Assembly (NCBI GenBank): GCA_023399035.1
Contig: JAEWQX010000181.1
Coordinates: forward strand, 1-5,075
DNA: 5,075 nt
Source: Bacillota bacterium
Lineage (GTDB): Bacteria; Bacillota; Clostridia; Clostridiales; Clostridiaceae
Direction of reading: 5' to 3'
Under the pieces are notes generated by a model. It ran no database searches and was not told the origin of the DNA. It worked only from the letters and a program-made list of their open reading frames with translations. The translations under genes and the position numbers were made by a program. Within the stretch, counting starts at the first letter, position 1; each line of letters starts with the position of its first letter. Positions 1 to 5,075 of the stretch are shown here, piece after piece.

Positions 1-1445
1 AATGCTTTCTTTTTACCCATTTCAGCTAATTCTTCTAAAGCTATTGGTAAACAACCGTATTTAAAGTAAGTTTTTTCTGGAACTCTGAACCAAAGCATAT
101 TTTCTCTCCTTTTAGCTATAGACTTAACATTGATTAAATGTTTAGGACCAACATTTTCAGAAACTGAGTTTCCACCCCATGATCCACATCCAAGAGTTAA
201 AGATGGTGCTAACTTAAAGTTGAATAAGTCACCGATAGCTCCTTGAGATGCTGGCATGTTGATTAATGTTCTAGCAGTCTTCATTCTGTGACCGAATGCC
301 ATTATTCTATCTTTACATTTAATTTCATCAGTGTAAAGTATTGATGTATGACCTAATCCACCTAATTCTATTAATCTGTCAGCTTTTTCTAAACCTTCTT
401 CAAAGTTCTTAACTTTATACATAGCAAGTACTGGAGATAATTTTTCGTGTGAGAATGGTTCTTCTAATTCTACTGAAGTAACTTCTCCAACTAAAACTTT
501 AGCGCTTTCTGGAACGTTAACTCCAGCCATTTTAGCTATCTTATAAGCAGATTGACCAACCATGTCAGCATTTAATCCGCCTTTTTCGTTTAAGATGATC
601 TTTCTTACTTTATCAACTTCTTCACCCTTAAGGATATAAGCTCCTCTTAAGTCTAATTCTTTCTTAACTTCTTCATACTTTTCTTCTACTACAAGGATTG
701 ATTGTTCTGATGCACATATAACCCCGTTATCAAATGTCTTAGATAAAAGTATTGAGTTTACAGCCATCTTTATGTCAGCTGTTTCATCTATGATTGCTGG
801 AGTGTTTCCTGCTCCAACTCCTAAAGCTGGTCTTCCTGATGAGTAAGCAGCCTTAACCATTGCAGGACCACCTGTTGCTAAAATTATGTCTGATTCAGCC
901 ATAACGTTTTGTGATAATTCAACTGATGGTTGATCTATCCATCCGATTATTCCTTCTGGAGCTCCAGCTTTAACTGCTGCTTCTAAAACTACTTTAGCAG
1001 CTTCAATTGTAGCATTCTTAGCTCTTGGATGTGGAGAAATAATTATAGCATTTCTAGTCTTTAAAGCTATTAATGTTTTGAATATTGCTGTTGATGTTGG
1101 GTTTGTAGTTGGAACGATAGCAGCGATAACTCCTATTGGTTCAGCTACTTTTGTAACTCCATAAGTGTTGTCTTCTTCTAAAACACCACAAGTTTTCATG
1201 TCTTTATATTTGTTATATATATATTCAGCCGCAAAGTGGTTCTTTATAACCTTATCTTCAACGATTCCCATTCCTGTTTCTTCTACAGCCATTTTAGCTA
1301 ATCTTATTCTGTTATGGTTAGCTGCTAAAGCTGCTGCTCTAAATATTTTATCTACTTGTTCTTGAGTGAACTCTGCAAATTGTTTTTGAGCTTTTCTAAG
1401 TTCTGCAATTCTTTGTGTTAATTCTTGAGCGTTTGTAACTTTCAT
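1..1445 (-). CDS. adhE: Bifunctional acetaldehyde-CoA/alcohol dehydrogenase AdhE, N-terminal 481 codons (3' end outside window)
   Basis: AdhE reduces acyl-CoA (acetyl- or butyryl-CoA) to the aldehyde with its N-terminal half and the aldehyde to alcohol with its C-terminal iron-dependent half, reoxidising NADH in fermentation. The reading frame is open from the ATG at 1445 to the left edge. The protein begins MKVTNAQELTQRIAELRKAQ. Visible marks are ATGGPAMVKAAYSSG, the GVGAGNTPA glycine motif at about residues 209-217, and FDNGVICASEQS with the catalytic thioester cysteine at residue 244 (close to Cys246 of E. coli AdhE). The interdomain linker follows, NMLWFRVPEKTYFKYG from about residue 449, then the first residues of the alcohol dehydrogenase domain (LPIALEELAEMGKKKA). 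Family length is about 860-870 residues, so a little over half is present. The start is supported by GGAGG at 1454-1458, 8 nt upstream of the ATG. No frameshift or stop is seen. The gene has its own promoter and probable Rex operators. A free-standing acylating aldehyde dehydrogenase is unlikely because the linker reads through into the second domain. Confidence 0.96.
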   Translation of the reverse strand, partial: MKVTNAQELTQRIAELRKAQKQFAEFTQEQVDKIFRAAALAANHNRIRLAKMAVEETGMGIVEDKVIKNHFAAEYIYNKYKDMKTCGVLEEDNTYGVTKVAEPIGVIAAIVPTTNPTSTAIFKTLIALKTRNAIIISPHPRAKNATIEAAKVVLEAAVKAGAPEGIIGWIDQPSVELSQNVMAESDIILATGGPAMVKAAYSSGRPALGVGAGNTPAIIDETADIKMAVNSILLSKTFDNGVICASEQSILVVEEKYEEVKKELDLRGAYILKGEEVDKVRKIILNEKGGLNADMVGQSAYKIAKMAGVNVPESAKVLVGEVTSVELEEPFSHEKLSPVLAMYKVKNFEEGLEKADRLIELGGLGHTSILYTDEIKCKDRIMAFGHRMKTARTLINMPASQGAIGDLFNFKLAPSLTLGCGSWGGNSVSENVGPKHLINVKSIAKRRENMLWFRVPEKTYFKYGCLPIALEELAEMGKKKA

Positions 1446-1564
1446 TCCTAGTTCCTCCAAATCAATTTATATTAATTTCATTAATTTCAATTTACTCTGT
1501 GTTTATTGTTTCCTTAAATATAAATATGGATGTTTGTTATTTTTTTAACACATCTCACAAGCTT
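1446..1564 (-). promoter_or_regulatory. adhE 5' untranslated leader with strong ribosome binding site
   Basis: If transcription starts about 7 nt after the -10 box, near 1558, the mRNA has an untranslated leader of roughly 110 nt. It contains the first Rex-like operator (1534-1551), a 9-bp direct repeat ATTAATTTC twice in tandem on the plus strand (1471-1488), and the Shine-Dalgarno GGAGG at 1454-1458. I see no strong hairpin, riboswitch fold or leader peptide with its own ribosome site. The leader assignment depends on the predicted promoter. Confidence 0.6.
1534..1551. promoter_or_regulatory. Putative Rex operator O1 in the adhE leader
   Basis: The plus strand reads TTGTTATTTTTTTAACAC. Against the Rex consensus known for clostridia, TTGTTAA-N4-TTAACAA, 12 of 14 defined positions match (6/7 in each half), with one symmetric mismatch pair at the inner and outer edges. 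It lies just downstream of the predicted transcription start, where a bound repressor would block initiation or early elongation. Rex releases DNA when NADH binds, so adhE would be derepressed under high NADH. The match is seen; binding is inferred. Confidence 0.72.
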
Positions 1565-1593
1565 ATTGTAGTATATTGTTTATTTTTTGTCAA
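1565..1593 (-). promoter_or_regulatory. adhE housekeeping (sigma-A) promoter
   Basis: On the minus strand an exact TTGACA -35 box (1588-1593) is followed by a 17-bp spacer and TACAAT (1565-1570), which matches the -10 consensus at 5 of 6 positions. There is no extended TGn element. Predicted transcription start is near 1558. This is the best promoter in the 477-bp gap. Its -35 box and part of the spacer lie inside a second Rex-like site (1576-1593), so repressor and RNA polymerase would compete. Confidence 0.8.
1576..1593. promoter_or_regulatory. Putative Rex operator O2 overlapping the adhE -35 box
   Basis: The minus strand reads TTGACAAAAAATAAACAA, matching 11 of 14 defined positions of TTGTTAA-N4-TTAACAA. 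The first half is a weaker match (5/7) because it also serves as the TTGACA -35 box; the second half matches 6/7. Its centre lies 42 bp from that of O1, about four helical turns, so two repressor dimers would sit on the same face of the DNA. It is weaker than O1, and A/T richness makes partial matches cheap. Confidence 0.5.
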
Positions 1594-1800
1594 ACTTTTT
1601 TTGATGTTTTTTTAGTTAAATTGAATTATTTTGCCTTCATACTTTCTTGCTCATCCCTTATATAACTAGTGTTAATGGCATTTTCCTAAATATAAAGTAT
1701 TTTCTGAAAATTAATTTTTTTGTTTAACTTTGTTATTTTTTATTCATCCTTATTTTTACTTTTATTCCTTTTTAATTGTAATTGTTATTTTTTTATCAAT
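1594..1800. other. AT-rich non-coding region upstream of the adhE promoter
   Basis: This region between the adhE promoter and the autolysin terminator is very AT-rich, with repeated T-runs on the plus strand (A-tracts on the minus strand). I see no open reading frame with a ribosome site and no RNA gene. Its only notable element is a third Rex-like sequence at its far end (1782-1799). The phased A-tracts could bend DNA upstream of the promoter, but I did not measure this. Confidence 0.55.
1782..1799. promoter_or_regulatory. Possible distal Rex-like site O3
   Basis: The plus strand reads TTGTTATTTTTTTATCAA, matching TTGTTAA-N4-TTAACAA at 12 of 14 defined positions. It lies about 206 bp upstream of O2, centre to centre, and a few bases beyond the autolysin terminator T-tract. 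On the minus strand its edge gives TTGATA, a -35-like hexamer, but I found no good -10 at 16-18 bp spacing. It may be an auxiliary operator or a chance match in T-rich sequence. Confidence 0.35.
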
Positions 1801-1840
1801 TTATTTAAAAATAAGGTAGTTTGATATCAATCAAACTACC
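1801..1840 (-). terminator. Rho-independent terminator of the autolysin gene
   Basis: An 11-bp perfect inverted repeat, GGTAGTTTGAT (1815-1825) and ATCAAACTACC (1830-1840), encloses a 4-nt loop. On the minus strand the stem is followed by TTATTTTTAAATAA (down to 1801), a typical U-tract. It lies 82 nt past the autolysin stop codon and separates that gene from the adhE promoter. The A/T-rich sequence on the other side could allow some termination on the plus strand, but no plus-strand gene is present. Confidence 0.88.
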
Positions 1841-1922
1841 TGCTTAAAATTTTGCTAATGATAACATAAACATATAAAACTAAAATGACTAGTGCTTACT
1901 GATAGATAATATCTATTCTTAT

Positions 1923-3794
1923 CTAAAAATTTTCTGCAATAACTTCTGCGATTGCTTCTGCTACCAACTGCTGACTTTCTGGATCTGCACATCTTTCTCC
2001 TTCCTCTTCATTGCTTAAAAATCCTATTTCAACTAATACAGCCGGCATATTTGTATTCTTTAAAACAAATAAGCTTCCTGCTGCAGATTGATTATCAGTC
2101 TTTACTCCTCTGTTATTTGCATTTAATTTTTTGACTATATTATTATTTATCTGTTTTGCTATCTGTTTAGACTTTTCCATTCTATCAGAATCTATTCCGC
2201 CCCCATATTTATCATCTTTAGATGTAACGCTATAATATGATTCAACACCATTTGCAGCTGGAATTCCATCAACAGCATTATGATGAATGCTTATATAGAA
2301 TTCAGCATTACCATCATTTGCAACATCTACTCTATGTGATAAACTGTCATTCAAATCTGTAAAACTCTGATTTTCGCTTCTAGTCATCAACACAGTAAAT
2401 CCTCTTTTCTCAAGTTCACTCTTTAATTTCTCAGCCACCTGCATATTAAGTTCTGTTTCCGAATAATCTACTCCATCTATTGTAGTTTTTACACCTTCAT
2501 CTTTTCCAGGAGCATGTCCAGGATCTACGGCTATTATTTTCTGCTCTTGTTTTGTCTTACTATCTATTTTATTTGATGAAGGATCTGATTCAGATATTCT
2601 TTTTCCATCACTACCCACTTCATATCCATCTATAGTAGTATTTGTAACCATCTTTCCACTTGTCTTATCAAAGTAGTAATATGAACTTCCATTATCATCA
2701 CTGAACCATCCTGTTTTCATACTTCCATCATCATTAAAGAAATATCTATAATTATTTACATTAATCCATCCAGTAGCCATGTCTCCATTATCTTTTAAAT
2801 AATAATTCTTTCCATCTATACTTCTTAATCCTATAACCATGCTTCCATCGCCCTGAAGATAGTACCATAAATTATTAACTTTCTTCCATCCTCTTGCCAT
2901 AGTTCCAGATTCATTCATATAGTACCACGACTGTCCATCTTTAACCCATCCTGTTATCATATTCCCATCACTATTAAGATAATACCAGTTTCCATCAGGA
3001 TTAATCCATCCATATGCTCTCGAACCATCGTTTTTATAATAATGCCACATACCATCTTCATTTTTCCATCCAATACTAGATGTTATGTTGACTGCATTAT
3101 TAATATTGGTATTTACTGGTAAAATCTCACACTTTAATTCAGTTTTTTGAGAGTTATCTTGGTTTTGATTTATTGTTTCTTCTTTTTCAATTCCAGCTGA
3201 AATTAATAGACTTTTATATAATTCATTGACTTCCTGACCATATGTTTCACTTGGAGCCCACTTTCCTGCTCCTCCTAGTTCATTTATAGTTTTGCATCTT
3301 CCCATTATAGTTTTAAAATGTCTTGGATCATAAGTATCACTCTTTGGATATCCATCTACACCTGCATATAAAGCTAAATGATCGAGATGAGCCTGTACAC
3401 CTTTCTCCCATGAATCAAACTTCTGATGAGCATCTGGATAATTATCGTCTCCACCCTGCTCAGTTTTTAACCCACATGGGTTACAGTAGCTTTCATCTAA
3501 AACTCCTCCAAATTTTCCATATCCAGTTTCCTTTGCTGCCTGAACATAAGCTATTGCTGGATTTACGCCCCCACATTCATCAGAATACTTCCAATACAAA
3601 TCTGCCAGATCAATAAATGTATCAGTTGCATTTCTTTCTTTTGCCCATTTTTTAGCTTGCTTTACTGTAACTTCACACTCTGATAAGATATCATAATCTT
3701 TTTCTTCAGATGCTTGTACTTTTTCTGGCTGTATTAATATAAATAATACAAAAAGACACATCATAAGAGCCAAAACTTTATTATATTTTCTCAC
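1923..3794 (-). CDS. Secreted two-enzyme autolysin: glucosaminidase, wall-binding repeats, N-acetylmuramoyl-L-alanine amidase
   Basis: This 623-residue exported peptidoglycan hydrolase has two catalytic domains. Residues 1-28 are a signal peptide (MRKYNK, a hydrophobic core, then VQA before the likely cut at A28/S29). Residues ~50-200 form a GH73-type glucosaminidase domain with YVQAAKETGYGKFGG, in which Glu89 is the probable catalytic acid, plus NPCGLKT and HLDHLALYAG; it would cut glycan strands. Residues 242-401 are about seven 20-residue GW...WYY...DG.M wall-binding repeats of the choline-binding type. Residues ~419-621 are an Amidase_3 zinc amidase: VDPGH (His427), SETELN (Glu446) and SIHHN (His504) are the predicted zinc ligands, and VEIGFLSN holds catalytic Glu589; it would cut the muramoyl-L-alanine bond. 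All key residues are present. The start is GTG, supported by AGGAGG 7 nt upstream and by the signal peptide beginning there. The stop is TAG. The mature part has seven cysteines. It is a single-gene unit ending at its own terminator. Likely roles are wall turnover, cell separation or mother-cell lysis; which one cannot be told from sequence. Confidence 0.93.
   Translation of the reverse strand: MRKYNKVLALMMCLFVLFILIQPEKVQASEEKDYDILSECEVTVKQAKKWAKERNATDTFIDLADLYWKYSDECGGVNPAIAYVQAAKETGYGKFGGVLDESYCNPCGLKTEQGGDDNYPDAHQKFDSWEKGVQAHLDHLALYAGVDGYPKSDTYDPRHFKTIMGRCKTINELGGAGKWAPSETYGQEVNELYKSLLISAGIEKEETINQNQDNSQKTELKCEILPVNTNINNAVNITSSIGWKNEDGMWHYYKNDGSRAYGWINPDGNWYYLNSDGNMITGWVKDGQSWYYMNESGTMARGWKKVNNLWYYLQGDGSMVIGLRSIDGKNYYLKDNGDMATGWINVNNYRYFFNDDGSMKTGWFSDDNGSSYYYFDKTSGKMVTNTTIDGYEVGSDGKRISESDPSSNKIDSKTKQEQKIIAVDPGHAPGKDEGVKTTIDGVDYSETELNMQVAEKLKSELEKRGFTVLMTRSENQSFTDLNDSLSHRVDVANDGNAEFYISIHHNAVDGIPAANGVESYYSVTSKDDKYGGGIDSDRMEKSKQIAKQINNNIVKKLNANNRGVKTDNQSAAGSLFVLKNTNMPAVLVEIGFLSNEEEGERCADPESQQLVAEAIAEVIAENF
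2592..3071 (-). repeat. Coding tandem array of cell-wall-binding repeats (about seven units of ~60 bp)
   Basis: Within the autolysin, residues 242-361 form six consecutive 20-residue units, each starting with GW (or GL) and carrying an aromatic pair and a DG or SG turn: GWKNEDGMWHYYKNDGSRAY, GWINPDGNWYYLNSDGNMIT, GWVKDGQSWYYMNESGTMAR, GWKKVNNLWYYLQGDGSMVI, GLRSIDGKNYYLKDNGDMAT and GWINVNNYRYFFNDDGSMKT. A longer closing unit follows (362-401, with SYYYFDKTSGKM and IDGYEVGSDGKRI). The fifth unit has lost the leading Trp. The pattern is that of the CW_binding/choline-binding family, which forms a beta-solenoid that binds choline or related decorations on wall polymers. The DNA copies have diverged, so the array is old rather than freshly amplified. 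Confidence 0.9.
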
Positions 3795-3799
3795 TTCAA

Positions 3800-3809
3800 C
3801 CCCTCCTCC
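3800..3809 (-). promoter_or_regulatory. Ribosome binding site deciding the GTG start of the autolysin
   Basis: The minus strand reads GGAGGAGGGG, containing a full AGGAGG (3802-3807) 7 nt from the GTG at 3794-3792. An ATG at 3811-3809 overlaps the Shine-Dalgarno and is out of frame. No in-frame ATG occurs before the hydrophobic core of the signal peptide, so GTG is the start that keeps a complete export signal. Confidence 0.85.
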
Positions 3810-4042
3810 ATGATTAATTTTAACATTTTTTGTATTATTTTCAATTAAGTGTTTTAGAGTTTAATAAATATTTAATACTTATCATTAAACATTTTTTATT
3901 CTTAGTCGTACAGAATCAACATATATTGATGTTTCTTAAATAAACGAAAATGCTAATATTATTAGCGAAAAGTTAATAGTGTACAACTTCTAAAACTGAT
4001 AATCTTTTAATATGATTGAAAAACTGAAAAAAATTAGATTAA
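3810..4042 (-). promoter_or_regulatory. Autolysin upstream region with two dyad-symmetric elements; promoter not firmly placed
   Basis: This AT-rich gap must hold the autolysin promoter, because a terminator closes the preceding gene. Minus-strand candidates are weak: TTGTAC-N17-AATAAT (3958-3986), TTGATT-N16-TAAAAA (3892-3919), and TTGAAA-N16-TAAAAT (3817-3844), whose start point would fall right at the ribosome site. Two palindromes stand out: GCTAATATTATTAGC (3952-3966; 6-bp arms, 3-bp centre, flanked by CGAAAA and GAAAAG) and ATCAACATATATTGAT (3915-3930; one mismatched pair). Either could be an operator. No small gene with a ribosome site was seen. Confidence 0.4.
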
Positions 4043-4089
4043 ATAAATGACTGTTATAAATTCATATTGATTTTATAACAGTCATTTAT
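4043..4089 (-). terminator. Hairpin terminator after the iron alcohol dehydrogenase gene
   Basis: An 18-bp perfect inverted repeat, ATAAATGACTGTTATAAA (4043-4060) and TTTATAACAGTCATTTAT (4072-4089), surrounds an 11-nt loop that can itself add three more pairs. On the minus strand the stem is followed by TT, TAATC and then a TTTTTTT run, and it lies about 48 nt past the stop codon. The stem is long but has only three G/C pairs, so it is less typical than a GC-rich terminator. The position still favours that role. Confidence 0.75.
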
Positions 4090-4137
4090 ACTTATTATTT
4101 AAAACTTTACCTTAATAAGCTGTTCATATAATATAAA

Positions 4138-5075
4138 TTAAAAATTAACATCAGTTCCGTAGTATGTGCACTCAAATAATTTTTCCATTGTTGCATCATC
4201 TATTTCCCTTGGACTTGATCCTGTACATGCATCTAGAATTGCATTATGAGCCACAAATTTAACATTAGCCTTGAAATCAGCTTCTTCTATTCCATACTCT
4301 TTCATAGAATGAGGGATATTTAATTTAGTATTAAATTCATCAATCATTTTAATTAATGAATCAGTTAATTCGCTATCAGTAGTTCCTTCTAATTTTAGCA
4401 TTCTTGCTATATCAGCATATCTATCTTCACATACTTTTCTGTTATACTTTATTACATATGGTAAAAATATAGCATTTGCACATCCATGTGGAATATGGAA
4501 TACAGCTCCTACCTTATGCGCCATAGAATGAACTATTCCAAGTAAAGCATTTGAAAATGCCATTCCTGCTAGACATTGTGCTTCATGCATTAAATTTCTT
4601 GCTTCTTTGTCTCCTTCAAATGATTTAACTAAATTTTGATTAATCATTTCAATAGCTTTCATAGCTAAAGGATCACTGAAATTTGATCTTAATGATGCAG
4701 TATATGCCTCAATAGAGTGAGTTAAAGCATCCATTCCAGTATGTGCTACTAATTTAGCTGGCATAGTCTGAGCTAAATCTGGATCTACTATAGCTATATC
4801 TGGTGTTATATTAAAATCAGCAATAGGATATTTAATCTTTTCTTTATAATTTGTAATTACCGAAAATGATGTGACTTCTGTAGCAGTACCACTTGTTGAT
4901 GGAATAGCTACAAACTTAGCCTTTTGTCTTAATTCTGGTAATCCAAATGGAACTACTGCTTGTTCAAAAGTGAAATCTGGGTATTCATAGAATATCCACA
5001 TAGCTTTTGCAGCATCTATTGGTGATCCTCCACCCATTGCTACTATCCAGTCAGGCTGGAAGTTTCTCATTGCTT
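4138..5075 (-). CDS. Iron-dependent alcohol (butanol-type) dehydrogenase, C-terminal part (5' end outside window)
   Basis: This is a group III (iron-activated) alcohol dehydrogenase that reduces aldehydes such as butanal or acetaldehyde with NAD(P)H. The 310 residues from the internal Met at 5070 include the nucleotide-binding GGGSPIDAAK (13-22), PSTSGTATEVT, and the metal ligands in GMDALTH (Asp114, His118), SMAHK (His185) and FHIPHG (His195). It ends ACTGSSPRE...YYGTDVNF with a TAA stop. The frame stays open to the right edge (Ala codon before that Met), and GGGSPID normally sits near residue 90, so about 75 N-terminal residues are missing and the Met is not the real start. Length and C-terminal sequence resemble free-standing clostridial butanol dehydrogenases of about 388 residues. 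The ADH half of a second AdhE is possible but less likely, as the end lacks the usual AdhE tail pattern. NADH versus NADPH preference cannot be read here. It ends at its own hairpin. Confidence 0.92.
   Translation of the reverse strand, partial: AMRNFQPDWIVAMGGGSPIDAAKAMWIFYEYPDFTFEQAVVPFGLPELRQKAKFVAIPSTSGTATEVTSFSVITNYKEKIKYPIADFNITPDIAIVDPDLAQTMPAKLVAHTGMDALTHSIEAYTASLRSNFSDPLAMKAIEMINQNLVKSFEGDKEARNLMHEAQCLAGMAFSNALLGIVHSMAHKVGAVFHIPHGCANAIFLPYVIKYNRKVCEDRYADIARMLKLEGTTDSELTDSLIKMIDEFNTKLNIPHSMKEYGIEEADFKANVKFVAHNAILDACTGSSPREIDDATMEKLFECTYYGTDVNF

Noticed and set aside
1165..1365. 66-residue open frame on the plus strand
   Set aside because: It lies entirely antisense within adhE, whose protein is clearly conserved. 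It has no ribosome site of note and no recognisable product.
1471..1488. Tandem ATTAATTTC direct repeat in the adhE leader
   Set aside because: There are only two 9-bp copies in very AT-rich DNA. This is not enough to argue for a function.
1902..1916. Small palindrome ATAGAT-AAT-ATCTAT after the autolysin stop codon
   Set aside because: It has only six A/T-rich pairs and no T-tract. The stronger hairpin at 1815-1840 explains termination.
1952..2134. 60-residue plus-strand open frame
   Set aside because: It is antisense to the amidase domain of the autolysin, has a low-complexity Leu-rich translation and no support for expression.
2592..3071. Regular ~60-bp periodicity resembling a CRISPR or satellite array
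   Set aside because: The repeats are in frame within the autolysin and encode GW...YY...DG wall-binding units. The DNA copies are diverged and there are no spacers.
3323..3616. 97-residue plus-strand open frame
   Set aside because: It is antisense to the glucosaminidase domain. Its His- and Leu-rich composition is what the reverse of this coding sequence would give.
3817..3844. TTGAAA-N16-TAAAAT as the autolysin promoter
   Set aside because: The boxes are good but the transcript would begin at about 3810, directly on the Shine-Dalgarno, leaving almost no leader. It is listed only as a weak candidate.
5068..5070. ATG as the true start of the iron alcohol dehydrogenase
   Set aside because: The frame continues open to the window edge, the family needs about 75 more residues before this point, and starting here would remove part of the nucleotide-binding domain.

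Overview
The window is a stretch of an AT-rich, low-GC Gram-positive chromosome, most likely a saccharolytic or solventogenic Clostridium (cluster I). The reasons are the strongly A/T-biased codons and AT-rich intergenic DNA, strong GGAGG-type ribosome sites, a clostridial-type bifunctional AdhE, a clostridial iron alcohol dehydrogenase, and a secreted autolysin with choline-binding-like wall repeats. The species cannot be fixed from sequence reading alone.

All three genes lie on the minus strand. From right to left in coordinates, which is the direction of transcription, they are: (1) the C-terminal ~311 residues of an iron-dependent alcohol (butanol-type) dehydrogenase, 4138-5075, whose N-terminus lies beyond the right edge, followed by an 18-bp perfect hairpin terminator at 4043-4089; (2) a complete 623-residue secreted peptidoglycan hydrolase, 1923-3794, starting at GTG. 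It has a signal peptide, an N-terminal glucosaminidase domain, a central array of about seven 20-residue cell-wall-binding repeats and a C-terminal zinc amidase domain, and is followed by a GGTAGTTTGAT hairpin terminator at 1815-1840; (3) the first 481 codons of adhE, the bifunctional acetaldehyde-CoA/alcohol dehydrogenase, 1-1445. This covers its whole aldehyde dehydrogenase half and the start of the linker to the alcohol dehydrogenase half, which runs off the left edge.

The most informative non-coding region is the 477-bp gap upstream of adhE. It holds a near-consensus housekeeping promoter (TTGACA-N17-TACAAT) and three imperfect matches to the clostridial Rex operator TTGTTAA-N4-TTAACAA. 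One lies just downstream of the predicted transcript start, one covers the -35 box and most of the spacer, and one lies about 200 bp upstream. This predicts repression of adhE by the NADH/NAD+-sensing repressor Rex, so that alcohol production is switched on when NADH accumulates.

Each gene appears to be its own transcription unit. The two dehydrogenases belong to the same fermentative, NAD(P)H-consuming end of metabolism, and the autolysin between them has no obvious biochemical link to it. I see no CRISPR array, transposon, prophage, tRNA or rRNA, and no clear evidence of a new defence or mobile system. The interest lies in regulatory layout and in the autolysin architecture.
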